From NCBI RefSeq assembly GCF_963678635.1, contig NC_087062.1, positions 26,190,833-26,254,832 on the forward strand: DNA of 64,000 nt. The letters run 5' to 3'. The notes beneath the pieces are model-generated. The model saw nothing but the letters and a program-made list of their open reading frames with translations. It was not told where the DNA came from and searched no databases. Shown here one piece after another: positions 47,401 through 58,357 of this stretch; positions within the stretch are counted from its first letter, which is position 1, and each line of letters starts with the position of its first letter. A program made the translations under genes and the position numbers. This DNA is from Symsagittifera roscoffensis. Lineage: Eukaryota; Xenacoelomorpha; Acoela; Convolutidae.

Positions 47401-48220
47401 GAAACAAAGTCTAAATATTACAACCCTCCCATATCAACTAGTAAAAAGATCAACAATATTGTCCCAATTTACACTCCAAATTTCCCTTAAGGACAATTTT
47501 TAATTTAACCTAAAGTAAAAGTAGGACATGATCATTTAGCCTAAAGTACGAATAACTCCTGAATACCCCCAATCTTCCCATAAAAAAAGTAAGCTAATTC
47601 TCAGACACTCAGACTTCTTCTTACCAAAAATTTCCTATATCCAACCCACTTGTTAAAAATCAAAAATTAATCCGACCACACCCAAATTTAGCCTCGAAAA
47701 ATAAAAAAATAATTCGGCAAGAACAAATCATTGCTCAAATGCTTCTTTCACAATCAGTTAAACTCCTCAAAATAATAACTTCAAATTATTTTTCACTCCG
47801 AAATAGTGAATTTTTTTTATAGATACCTTCGAAATATTTCTTTTTCTTTTCATAATTTTTTTGCAGTTTTTTTGTAATTTTCTATACACTTCAAAAATCA
47901 TATCTCAATTTTGCAAAAATTCTTGATCACCTCCTCAGGTACGATATTTCACGAACTATCTAAATGTTAAGCATCTATCAACAAGAAAGACATTTTTCTT
48001 CTTTTAATGATATTTTTCACAATTTTAATTTCCCTAATTATGACAATATGCAAATGAGTAAAAAAACTCAATAATAACTTTTGCAATAGCAACAATACTT
48101 TTAGTCATTTTCATAGAAGAATACTATAATCAACATAAATTTTATCATAGGTAGAAAATTTGAAGAATTTTTCAAAAATGCTAATCAACAACCAACACAA
48201 CAGTCCCCACCGACTAGGAC
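47401..48220 (+). other. Stop-rich remnant between pol and the Pro/Ser-rich ORF
   Basis: It has the A/C-biased composition of the element but no open stretch long enough to assign. A T-rich patch at 47,820-47,900 interrupts the skew. Confidence 0.4.
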
Positions 48221-48913
48221 ATGCCAGGAACCTCCAACAACAACAACATTCAGTCACACAAATCACCCCAATCATCAAAACGTATTTCATTTCTAGAAAA
48301 CCCATATAAATTTGAGGAAAGACATGCATTATTATCAGAACCTTTCAAACCCGTAGTTCGCCACGCACCTCTAAGCCAACCACATTACGAACCAATATAC
48401 AAAAAATACCCTTCTTTCCAGCAAGGCCTTAATAGAACAAGACACACTAGACAAAACCAAAATACATCCACAATAGATAGACAAATCATACAACCAAGAA
48501 GTAATAGGAATTCTACAACTCCCAGAGTTCATTTTATTATACCCTCATCACCAATCCCAAATCCTTTAGATCTTTCCAGTAGTACAAATCAAAGTACCCC
48601 TCCACCATTGCAATTTACCTCACAGCAAAATACTCTGAACATACCATCGGATTACTTAGGATCAACCCCCATATCCGAGCCATTTCGTGAAAATCCTCCT
48701 TTTAACCTCCCAACTTCAACACAACGTCTCTCACATCGGATGACACAAGCTTTCACTCAAGGTGAACCCAACTTGGTAACCGACCCTATAGAAATCTCAT
48801 CGGATACATCTTGGTCAATACCAGAAACCCTATCAGTACCTTCAACCCCTTCATTAAGTCAAACCCCAACAACATCATTTCCTCCGAAATTCCCTGCAAA
48901 ATTTAGACGATAG
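48221..48913 (+). CDS. Pro/Ser-rich ORF between pol and env of element 2
   Basis: This 230-codon ORF is uninterrupted and is the longest intact frame of the element. It begins MPGTSNNNNIQSHKSPQSSK and is rich in Pro, Ser, Thr, Gln and Arg, with RVHFIIPSSPIPNPLDLS in the middle and no membrane segment. No domain is recognised. By position it corresponds to the polar pol tail of element 1 (11,699-11,220), so it may be a disordered pol C-terminus left intact by chance, or a separate accessory protein. Confidence 0.5.
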   Translation: MPGTSNNNNIQSHKSPQSSKRISFLENPYKFEERHALLSEPFKPVVRHAPLSQPHYEPIYKKYPSFQQGLNRTRHTRQNQNTSTIDRQIIQPRSNRNSTTPRVHFIIPSSPIPNPLDLSSSTNQSTPPPLQFTSQQNTLNIPSDYLGSTPISEPFRENPPFNLPTSTQRLSHRMTQAFTQGEPNLVTDPIEISSDTSWSIPETLSVPSTPSLSQTPTTSFPPKFPAKFRR

Positions 48914-49137
48914 ATATAAAGAACATTTAACCTATAATATACCCCTACGATTAGATTGGAATACATTCGTAGCACCCCCTTAATTTTTTGGTCATCATCT
49001 TGACAGTAACAGACTACATAATTTAGTACATCATCCTCTCCCACTAGCTCCACAAAATATAACAGCTCGATCATTACCTCCCCCATTTATCACAACAGAA
49101 ATTATCTATAAATACGATAGATCTTCAAAAAAGACAC

Positions 49138-50930
49138 TTGGATACATCCCATTCTATAATCCATACTCAGGACTATCCTACACATGTAGTTTTTAATAAT
49201 GCTTCTCCTTCAAACCCTCCCCCTTTTACTTTTTCAGATTCAACAAATCATAAAAACCCTTCTCCTCGAACAGCACCTCAAGAAATACTAGTCACACACT
49301 ATGATTGTGAAGAAAATGAACAAAAAACACTACATAAATACGCCATAAATCAAGTAACTCAATGCGAATTCGAATCACAAGAATTAGAAACAGCGAATAT
49401 AGAAGCCACACTTTATTCAAAAGCCCGAGCCACAACCTTAACAGGATACAAATTCATAGCAACATTCTCAGAGAAAAAATACATAGCTCCCATGTCTCAA
49501 ATGGAAACCAAAATAGACTTGATCATAAGTTTTTCTATCAAAGCAATTTAGAAAGACTCTCAACGATTAAAATTAACCACAATTAAATGCGCAAACCGCA
49601 AATTGGTAAAGTTTCAAGTTTTTTCAGACTCTGCACACCAAGCAGAACTTGAAAGATATCAAGGTCATATAAAATTAGATGATAAATAGCTGTTCCACGG
49701 CGCACATGGACAATTAACTTATGATCTCCATCATAGAAATTGGATACCACACCTTGGAATGAACACACCTTCCAATTTCAAAGCTGACACAAAAACCATA
49801 TGATATCAAGACATAAGGTTTTTTGATTGAAAAATACATTTAGAAAAAGTACAATTAACACGAGATTTTAATGACGAAACCATAATTTATCAAGGAATAC
49901 GATTACATTGTAAAAATGATCAAGGATATTGCGATCCAACAACAAGAACACAAGCAACTATTGTTTGGTTCCCCGAAGACACATGTACTACATTTCAAGT
50001 TGCAAGAATACACGCAACAATGATAAAATTTGATCAAAAATACCTTTTTGAATCCATTCCTTATGATGTCCGCTTAGACATGAAATTGGACTATACAATA
50101 AGCAGAATTTTTCAAGAAGTACCAATATCAGATCTAGAAACGCCTCATCACTTATGTGAACTTGAACGAATTCCTACATCACTTGCACTTGCAAATTTTA
50201 AAAATACCTTATGCAGGATATTTATCAGGAAACAGATCAAATTTTATAGACTACGAAGGAAAAATATTGTGGTATTACACATAAACGAAAAAAAGTATCA
50301 CCCTTATATTTATTTGTGGATAAATGATGTAACAAAAGAATCCCAATTTTCTACAAAAATAAAGTACATATTGTTGACACACTTTCTAGAAGAACATATT
50401 TTTGGGATACAGCTGTCCCAAGTGGATCTGAAAACAGCCGCAATGTTATACAGTTAATTCCAGATGAGATAATCACTATCTTCTCACACCATATCCTACA
50501 CTTATGCCAACATTAAAGAAAATTTCACCAGAAAGTATCAAAACTTTTACTAGAAACCCAAATATAGACTTACAATCAATAGATGTATACTCTAGATCAG
50601 ATATACAACATCAAATCCGCACACAACAATTTCAAGAATTTTTTACAAAATCTATACAATACAAAGACAATCTACTGACCAAAATTAATGAAAACTTGCA
50701 GAAACCGCAGGATTTCAGACATCTATACACAAGACTACAGTGGATATTTTAAAGTTATAAAAGATTATATTTATTTAAACGGTGAAAAGTACCGTCCACA
50801 AGATATATCACCCATCAATTTTTTCAGTTTTGTAAATTTGAAAAATGAACTTCTCGCCTTTCTAGGATGGCCCTACTACATATTAGAAAGATTGACTATA
50901 ATATATCACATTTCCGTTCCGAACCACTAA
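49138..50930 (+). pseudogene. Envelope-like glycoprotein gene of element 2, broken
   Basis: One frame runs from 49,138 to 50,457 with four in-frame stops (about 49,549, 49,687, 49,801, 49,828). It carries VTHYDCEENEQ and NQVTQCEFES near 49,290-49,375, matching the THYDC and NQV..C patches of element 1, and GYCDPTTRTQATIVW, PEDTC near 49,930-49,985, matching its W-x2-P-x2-C patch. Two later pieces in other frames, 50,504-50,752 and 50,688-50,930 (IYLNGEKYRPQ), match the C-terminal half. The motif order suggests the same chuvirus-type class III glycoprotein family; this is recognition, not a search result. Not functional. Confidence 0.55.
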
Positions 50931-50966
50931 TTTCCGTTATCAGAACAACCATCTTTTTAGCACACG

Positions 50967-52306
50967 ATGAGCCGCCAGATTAGATCCCTCAACCGTTCCC
51001 TTTCTTACCCATCCAATCTCCAACGTCACTCTCCAAACATATCAATCTCTGATTTCACTCCCTATCTCGTACCATCATACACTAATAATTCACCACGCAT
51101 GGATTCTGATGACACTTCCACAAACACAGTTTTTCATCCCATTTCGCAATTTAACAATTCTGATATTGAAATCCCAGACTAATTGGAAAATTCCGAGCCC
51201 AGCCCGTCCCCTTTTTCGCAACCCCCCTTTCGACCACTCCATACCCCAACTCCCGATGAACTTTCTCCAGCCCCTTCTTCCTATACTGATGCAACTCCAA
51301 TTCTCTCCCCAATGACCTGCGACCTACTTGGCCCCGTTGATGAAGAACTCGAAAATGAACTTGATAAATTTATAACCCTACAACAACAGCTTCAAAACCC
51401 TAACACACTAACAATTCATCACCTATCGCAAACCATTGCATCCTCCGAATCCTCCAAGCCAGCATCCACAACTGAAGAAACCCGATAACACCAAGTTATT
51501 AAATGAAAACATCCCAATACCGCAATGCTTCCCAACCCCCGACCTCCTCGAATGTTTTCCGTTCACCCACTTCCTACTAACACAAAAGAATTCCTACAAA
51601 TGTGCCTACCATTTTTTCCACGATACACTTACTATAAAAACACTAATATTGATCAACGAACTTACGTTGACGAACATGCCTTGTTTCCCACACTTTCATG
51701 GACCTCATAGTACCATTTCACCAACCCATTATCACTCCCATTGTATATTAACCAAGAAGACAATGAATTATGTCACACCCGACTACATCACCTAACCACA
51801 GCACTTCATGAAAAACAATTCACAACCATCGGACTAACCCATACACTAAATAGGTTTGTTGCAGAATAAGCAAACGGATTTTCCATTAACCAGTATGATC
51901 ACGCTATAGCACTTTATATGGAAGATACTTTTTTAGAAGACGATACTAACGCTAACGCCCAACTAACTGAAAAATTTTTCATAAAATATCAATATATATA
52001 TTTGTCATTAACTTCATGAATAAAAAATATGATCATATTATATTCACAGAAGTTCGCGAAACGAAAGCCTACGAACCTTATTTTAATGAGTTTAACAATT
52101 TCTCACGAACTTTCAACTTCCTAACACCAAAAGAATGCGACTTACACTGCTCACATCAAATAATGTTACGCACAAAACAAGCTCACACAAACACTCATTA
52201 TAAATTTATCCAACACCACTACACAACTAATACACCATCACGATATTCACAACATCGATTTCATTTTGTTAACTCTAAATATACTTCACCATTCTTCTTA
52301 AATTGA
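50967..52306 (+). pseudogene. Extra ORF downstream of env in element 2, unknown function
   Basis: After env comes a further coding-like tract. 50,967-51,488 is one frame with a single stop (TAA at 51,180) and 174 codons, rich in Ser, Pro and acidic residues (DLLGPVDEELENELDKFI). It continues in another frame at 51,525-52,015 with two stops (FLQMCLPFFPRYTYYKN, FSINQYDHAIALYMEDTFLE) and in a third at 52,016-52,306 (KYDHIIFTEVRETKAYEP, CDLHCSHQIM). Total about 430 codons. Codon bias and A/C-rich composition are those of the element. I recognise no domain. Element 1 shows no equivalent, but its 3' end may be lost. Confidence 0.5.
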
Positions 52307-53930
52307 ACATATTGTATAAAAGACACTAATACGCAAGGTATCAACACTATTCACAAAAATTTCCCAAATGGATTTTTTGCCGACAATGACCCTTAGTAAG
52401 TATTAAGAAGTAATTTCAACTAATAATTTCCAAACACAACTAACCATTATTTATGAATGTTTCATTTTTCTTTTTAGATTTCATCACTTAATTATCTAAA
52501 ACAAATAAAAATAAATAAAAATTTGAAAACTCTTTGCTCGAATTTTTAAATTCATTTTAACAAATTGCAGTATATAATTACAAGCAGTAAGATTTACCTC
52601 CAAATAGCAATAAATACGTAAATATTCCTGCAAAATCTTAAAATTCCGTTCTACCAAGCAGTAAATTCATTAATTAAAACTCCTAAAAGCAGTAAAATTA
52701 ATTTTTCAATGTAGTAAATTCAAAAAAACAATTGCAGATAAAATAAAAAGTACTAACCTTTTTACAAGACGTTTCTTTTTTTAATTTGAATCATTCACTC
52801 GCCCATAAACCACACACTCTTTCGACAATCGCACAGCTCGCCCACAAAGAATTGATCAAATAATGAATTTTAAGTTTCAACTTTCACTGATAACAACTCT
52901 AACTAAATTTCACACGTTTCAAACTTTCCTTTAACCCGGTTGGAGAAAATTATATAGTAAACTGAAATAACGAACGCAGATTACTAATCCAAGGTACCCA
53001 AACCAGATTAAAACCAGATTAAAACTGGATAATCTATTCTTTTGAAAACCACTTTCAATTTTACCACAATCAAATAAACTGAAAAAAGTCGAACGACAAA
53101 CCCAAACCAAAAGATTCTATTTTTGAGAAAAGGACACAACGAAAGCAAAAAAGAGAAAAACAAGTAATAAAAATGAAACAAAAGGTTGAACACAAAAAGA
53201 GACTCTGCACAAAGAGACCATAAAAATATACCCCACTCCTGACCTCACCATTCAGAGGGACGTCATGAGCATGCTCTATAGCCGTCCTGTAGCACCGCGC
53301 TACAACCACGCTTTGTGACCCACACTGTATTTTTGCCAAGAGTTGCTCTAGTGTGAGCGACTCTTAAATAATAACCGAACTAAAGTAAAACGCTTTTGCG
53401 ATTAAAACTTATAACAAATCATAACTAAAACTTAATTAACAAAAGATAATTATTTATGTAAACCTTAAATGCAAAATGTAAAGATTTCTTAGAGCCCAAG
53501 GAACGAGCTGCAAAAGAGATGACAACCCAACTTCATTCCAACTTCAGAATGGCAAATTTATTCGATTTGCTGCCTAAAGTCACTACCCTCAAAGGAATTA
53601 AAGTATGGACTCAACATCGTAGCAAAGGAAAACCATTGAACGAGACCAATGGCCATCTCGATGTTGACTCCAATGGCCATCCCGATCCTAGTCACTTGGC
53701 ACTTCACACGGAAAAATAAAACTTCAGCCTGCACGTAGTCTCGCTCTAAACTTAACGAAATCGATACACCATTGCATCAAACAGAAGTCTTGACACAATC
53801 ACCCAAGACCACCACGATCAACGAGACCCATCTTGAAACACGAACAAAACAATCTTCCTCCGTCTAACACAAACAACCACACTTCTCCTTTCTCCAAGAA
53901 GTCAATGCTCGCAACTTCAAAAAGAAACTA
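52307..53930 (+). other. 3' untranslated tail of element 2
   Basis: AT-rich, with recurring GCAGTAAATT phrases at 52,565-52,715. A promoter-like patch CATAAAAATATACCCC lies near 53,219. A 66-codon ORF (53,519-53,719) contains CCAATGGCCATC twice, 24 bases apart, and no motif. Parts may belong to the LTR or to captured sequence. Confidence 0.4.
53338..53365 (+). other. 11-bp stem-loop in the tail of element 2
   Basis: AAGAGTTGCTC, a 6-base loop TAGTGT, then GAGCGACTCTT; one G-T pair, otherwise perfect. It is followed by an A/T-rich run. Possible RNA 3'-end or packaging structure; role unknown. Confidence 0.5.
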
Positions 53931-54382
53931 CATCGCCCGTCCTTCACTACATCAAGCAATTAAAACTGAAAACTCTCTAAACCCCGGATGGGTGGAACTA
54001 GTTCTAAACTAGTATTTATAGACCGATGATATTGATGATTGAATATCATTATAAAATATTAATAACTAACCAAGCATGTTCCATCTCTAACATTTACACT
54101 TATTTGTAAGTGCTGAAACTATTGGTAGTTTCAGCACCAGAACAATTTAAATGAAACTTTGAATACAGTTGTTCTCCTTCTGGATAAACCTCAAGAACTA
54201 CCTCGCATAAACCAGTATACACTAGATCTATTGAGACTAGGAGATGTAAGAGAAAGATTAAGATCGGTATTAGACTAAGAAGTTGCACGAATCTATCCGG
54301 CCGAAAATAAGATAACGTGACGAGCAGACGGTGTACCTTATCTGAAATTACTCGATCAGTATAACCAATAGGTCATAACTCA
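53930..54382 (+). repeat. 3' LTR of element 2 (start uncertain)
   Basis: 54,146-54,382 matches the 5' LTR remnant and ends in the same CATAACTCA. Upstream, 53,970-54,145 aligns loosely with 56,060-56,212, so the LTR is longer than the 237 bp shared with the 5' copy. It includes a 12-bp stem-loop at 54,110-54,137 (GTGCTGAAACTA/TAGTTTCAGCAC, loop TTGG). The true left TG boundary could be near 53.93 kb or at 54,105. No polypurine tract is evident before either. Confidence 0.55.
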
Positions 54383-54641
54383 GGATATATCTGTTATTTG
54401 TTCGACCGACGGTAAAAACTTTTGAACGCCACAAAAAAAAACCAGTTGTATTGATAGGAGAACCGCAAAAAAATGAATAAATCAATTACTTGCTTATTTT
54501 AAAGCGCATAAAAATTCTCAAACGTCAGCAGAAAAACTTTTTTCGAACGTTTGATCTGCTAGAACTATATTTTGCAGTTCTGCCACTGGTTTTTATGGTG
54601 TCATTATTCCAGCAAAACGTAAAGCAACTTTTCAACTCCAG

Positions 54642-54786
54642 GTTGCAAAATGGATACAGAGAGCATGGAATACTACCATGATAGACAAATATTTCAACAA
54701 ACACTGACTTCCAAAGCTGACTTTGTGGGAAAAGCCATCAACATGTTCATGTGTCCTTGTCCACTCGACAAACTGGCAGATGGCAA
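54642..54786 (+). CDS. GT11-like exon (alternative or relic), YYHDRQIF
   Basis: An acceptor TTTTCAACTCCAG ends at 54,641 and a donor GGCAA|GTACAT begins at 54,787. The exon reads CKMDTESMEYYHDRQIFQQ, then LTSKADFVGKAINMFMCPC. This resembles the GT11 segment between the LGNQ motif and the HxRRGDY motif, where an aromatic pair precedes a charged helix. Joined to the donor at 36,943 the frame is kept (split codon G|GT, Gly). The peptide is homologous to the exon at 61,712-61,824, so it is a second version of the same exon. Its donor is phase 2, whereas the next exon at 62,883 needs phase 0, so it may be a relic or belong to a paralogue. Confidence 0.45.
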
Positions 54787-55063
54787 GTACATCAATCTTG
54801 CAATTATTTTAAACTTAAAAAACATCTAATTAGTTTTTTTTGGGAGGTGGGACCGTGGGTCTTTCCAAAAAAAAAACGGTATGCTAAAAAAACATTCTGA
54901 CAACAAGCCTACTGGTGTGACGTGGTTGTGCGATCTGGTTTTGAAAACAGTCAGAAAGTCAATGAAAAATACTCTTATATATCTCACAAAACACCAATAA
55001 GAACGCTTTAAAACTGTACCACCAAAACATCGACGACTTACAACCGATAGGTACTAAATACAG
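54787..55063. other. Intron-like DNA
   Basis: It lies between the GT11-like exon and HINE copy 5. Nothing else recognised. Confidence 0.35.
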
Positions 55064-55600
55064 ACAAGACTGCTCGTATCAGGGCGAAGCCCTGAATGTT
55101 CCGTTCCGACTGCCTTTTAAGGCTTATGGAGCAGCAGTAATAACATTTAAAAAATTAAATTAAAAAAATAAAATGAAAATTTTTTTAAAATTTGAAATTT
55201 TTGATGACAATCATCCCCTCACAGGCCATATAAAGTATAAAAAGATAGATTTCGTTCCTTGTAACCAATCAATTATGGCAAACAAGCTTCGTTCAACCAA
55301 TTTGGAACGATTTATAAGACGGATTAAATCTCCGCTTACGCGTTAATAGCGCGAATTATATCGCGCGTTAATTGTCCCAAATTTGTCAAAATGGCAATCT
55401 TTAAACCCTCATAACTTTACGAACAATGATCACAGGTGAAATATCTTTTCAAATTTAAGCTCCGGACAACAATACCTTTTGAATGATATTTAAAAATTCT
55501 GTCAAAAATGGTTAGTTAAAAAGTCGAAATTTGTCTGAAGAAAAAAAAACCCACCCCGAGCACAAATACTCCGTTACTTTCGTATCGAAAGTCGGAAAAA
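55064..55600 (-). mobile_element. HINE-like non-autonomous element, copy 5
   Basis: Complete, reverse orientation: ACAAGACTGCTCGTATCAGG at the low end, TCGTATCGAAAGTCGGAA at the high end. A 5-base duplication (TTCCGTTCCG) sits in the subterminal repeat. Otherwise close to copies 1-4. Confidence 0.65.
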
Positions 55601-55900
55601 AAACCTTATACAGAAAAGACAGAAAAGACACGTCATAAATACAGAAATACAGAAAAGACACGTCATAACTCAGCAAATTGAAAAATTATTCAGCCGATTT
55701 GACATAAATCAGAGGCTATCACTTTATGTTCCGACTTTCGAAGTCGAGCACATTCCATTGCTCACTGGACCGAAAGCGAATAGTCGAAACAGGTTTTTGG
55801 GTTACAGTTGGGAAAAACCAACAGTCTCAATTTTTTCCGCCAAAACAAGTACATTTGTCATCTGCCCAAATTTCACAGATATAACTTGATATAAGACTAT
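55601..55900. other. AT-rich DNA with a small direct repeat
   Basis: ACAGAAAAGACACGTCATAA occurs twice near 55,618-55,672. No coding signal. Confidence 0.4.
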
Positions 55901-55903
55901 TGC

Positions 55904-56905
55904 ATGAAATGTGTTAAATTAAAATTACACAAAATCAAATCAGTTCAACTAACATATACATTTACAACATCGAAAGAAAGGTGTATAGACTGTAGAAATG
56001 AAAAAAATTTTGGTACTAAGCTATCTCACAATCAAACGTATTACCAATTAAGAAAAACGTCATTCATGAAACCAGTTCAAAACAAGTATTTTATATATCC
56101 AATTGTATTCCTTGATAATCGTCACAAAATATTTAGAACTAACCAATCATCATCCATTACTATATTGTATGATAATTTGTGAAGCTGAAACTAATTATAG
56201 TTTCAGCCAGAGAAGAAATAACTTAACTTAAGAAGCAGTTGCTCTTCCTCTCCTCTAACCTCGCAAGAATACCAGTTTATACGATTAGGATCGGAATACC
56301 AGTTTATCGGTGTAGAATTTCGTGTCTGTACAAAACAGTCCCATACAAAACAGTCCAATACAAAACAGTCCGGAAAAACTAAAAATGAACAAAAAAAAAC
56401 ATTCCGATACAAAAGAGTCTGAAAAACAACCTCAAGTAATAATTGTTTTAACAAGCTTGTAGGCCGAGAAATGTCATTTGTTCAACAAACATAAAGTGCA
56501 AAATAGTGAGCGCCGCAGTCCTTTGTTCAACAAACATGTCCTTTGTTCAACAAACATAAAAAACAAAATAGTGAGCGCCGCAGTCGCGCCAACGTGTTGC
56601 GAGCTTGACAACAAAGGGTAGGAACTAAAATACGAAATTTAGAGCCGGTTATCTATTAACTTAGAGCCGGTTAAATTTAGAACTACCGGCGATCTTAAAC
56701 AGGACTGTTTTGTATTGGACTGTTTTTTCCTTCATTACATAATTTTTGGACTATTTTGCATTGGACTGTTTTGTATGGGATTGTTTTGTATATGCGCCAA
56801 GAATTTGCACGAATCTATCCGGCCAAAAATTAGATTGCGTCACGAACAGACGGTGTAATCTATCTGAAAATACTCTATGAGAAGGCCACCCCGGACCTAA
56901 ACTCA
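55904..56905 (+). repeat. Solo LTR related to element 2, interrupted by an insertion
   Basis: The left part has the stem-loop GCTGAAACTA/TAGTTTCAGC (56,184-56,207), as in the 3' LTR. The right part, 56,800-56,905, reads GCACGAATCTATCCGGCC, then CTCTATGAG and an ACTCA end, all as in the LTRs of element 2. The middle is split by an insertion at 56,329-56,790. No primer-binding site or coding sequence follows, so it is a solo LTR or isolated relic. The left boundary is uncertain; an ORF here (55,904-56,182) has no motif. Confidence 0.5.
56329..56790. mobile_element. Foldback-like element with repeated TACAAAACAGTCC ends
   Basis: The left end carries TACAAAACAGTCC three times in a row (56,329-56,373) and the right end the inverted form GGACTGTTTTGTA, also repeated (56,701-56,790). 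TA bounds both outer ends, consistent with a TA target. Inside, a unit containing TTTGTTCAACAAACAT and GTGAGCGCCGCAGTC is duplicated (56,474-56,588). Non-coding; inserted into the solo LTR. Confidence 0.6.
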
Positions 56906-57801
56906 TCCAGCAAGCATCCCCATAATTCACCAGTGTACTCGGCTTTCAATTTATCAACTCTCGTAATAACTCATCAGTTTTTTTTCACGTACATCTTTAA
57001 ATGCCCCCATTTACACAGAACACTAAGAACTTTCCACCCATTGCATCTGTAGTTTTTTTCACATTTCTCATCCCCAGAACAGAGCTTAATTGTCTTTTTT
57101 GAATTGATTTGATCCACAGAAACAAAACAGCATGAAAAATTGTACCATTCTAAAAAAAGACGACGCAATATTCGGAAAATTACTCGAAGAATCTGGCAAT
57201 GCAAGACGCACGCAATCCAAGAAAAGAATTGAGCACTTAACTTAACTGACATTAACAAAAATAGTTATTTTAGCACAGTGCTCGTGTTTTCGCTACAGTT
57301 AATTGAAAGTATAATTATTCTGTTATTATCAATATTTATCTCAAAAACCCTAAAATTACTCAATCTAACTCCAAATGCTTTTTTCTCTGAGCCATATCTT
57401 AACATTGAAACTTTATAATTATATAAATAATAAAAATCACATAGTTTATTCTTTCGAATAAAAATAAGAAGATGAATTGAAATATATTTTTATATATATT
57501 GTAACCCAAAGCCATGATCAGCTTGATGCGAATATGCATAAATCAATAGATGCTTTGCAATGTCAATACACCGAACAAGATCAGAAAATGAAACGGCTGC
57601 TTTTCGTGATCAACATTTCATAAGTATACACCGACGACTGACGTAATCCAGCAGTCAGGAATTTCTGAGCATTTTCTAACTTCGGCCTCACCCTCCATGC
57701 AACAACCATGCTTAGAACAACTTCCATTAATTTTACTTAAATTGATTAGCCGAACTAAACTTGGGAACAGTTACTGAGCCAATTGTTAAAAACTAAATAA
57801 G
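56906..57801. other. AT-rich DNA with one weak ORF pair
   Basis: A plus-strand stretch near 57,134-57,245 reads MKNCTILKKDDAIFGKLLEE after a CCACAG acceptor-like site, and a minus-strand ORF overlaps it (57,258-56,974). Neither has a recognised motif. I do not call a gene. Confidence 0.35.
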
Positions 57802-58334
57802 ACAAGACTGCTCGTATCAGGGCGAAGCCCTGAATGTTCCGATTGCCTTTTAAAGTTTATGGAGCAGTAATAACATAAAAAAATTGAATGTAATAATACA
57901 AAATGAAATTTTTTTTTCTGAAACTTGAATTTTTGTTCTGAAAATCATCCCCCCATACGCCATAAAAAGTACAAAAGAATAGATTTCGCTGCTAGTAAAA
58001 ATCAATTATCGCAATTAAGCTTATTTCAACCAATTTGGAACGATTTCTAGAACGGATTAAATATCCGCTTACGCGTTAAAAGCGCGGAATATATCGCGCG
58101 TTAATTGTCCCAAATTGGCCGAAATGCCAATCTTTAAACCCCCATAACTTTACAAAAAAATTATCACAGGTGAAATATCTTTTCAAATTTAAGCTCAAGA
58201 CAACAATATTTTTTGAACGATTTAAAAAAATTATGTCAAAATGACTAGTTAAAAAGTCGAAATTTGTCTGAAGAAAAAAAAACCCACCACGAGCACAAAT
58301 ATTCTGTTACTTTCGTATCAAAAGTAGGAACAAA
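57802..58334 (-). mobile_element. HINE-like non-autonomous element, copy 6
   Basis: Complete reverse copy with the GGGCGAAGCCC hairpin at the low end and TTCGTATCAAAAGTAGGAAC at the high end. Only about 23 bp separates it from copy 7, in the same orientation. Confidence 0.65.
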
Positions 58335-58357
58335 AAGTGTTTGGCAACAAAATAATA

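Larger units (their letters stand above)
37594..54382 (+). mobile_element. Decayed Ty3/gypsy-type LTR retroelement with envelope-like gene and extra ORF (element 2)
   Basis: Plus-strand order: LTR remnant, primer-binding site, ~2 kb leader, gag with CCHC knuckle, DSGA protease, RT with YLDD, RNase H, integrase with DD35E, Pro/Ser-rich ORF, envelope-like gene, an additional ORF, a 1.6 kb tail and a 3' LTR. At about 16.8 kb it is long for gypsy. The sense strand is strikingly A-rich and G-poor. Many stops and frame changes show it is dead. It is related to element 1 domain by domain but not a recent copy of it, and the LTRs differ. It lies between two exons of the proposed GT11 gene, in sense orientation. 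Confidence 0.85.

Noticed and set aside
53260-53320. tRNA-like G+C-rich patch (GTAGCACCGCGCTAC)
   Set aside because: It has a short stem but no acceptor, D or T arm in cloverleaf spacing.
57134-57247. Possible exon MKNCTILKKDDAIFGKLLEE
   Set aside because: Acceptor-like CCACAG precedes it, but no conserved motif, partner exon or compositional support was found.
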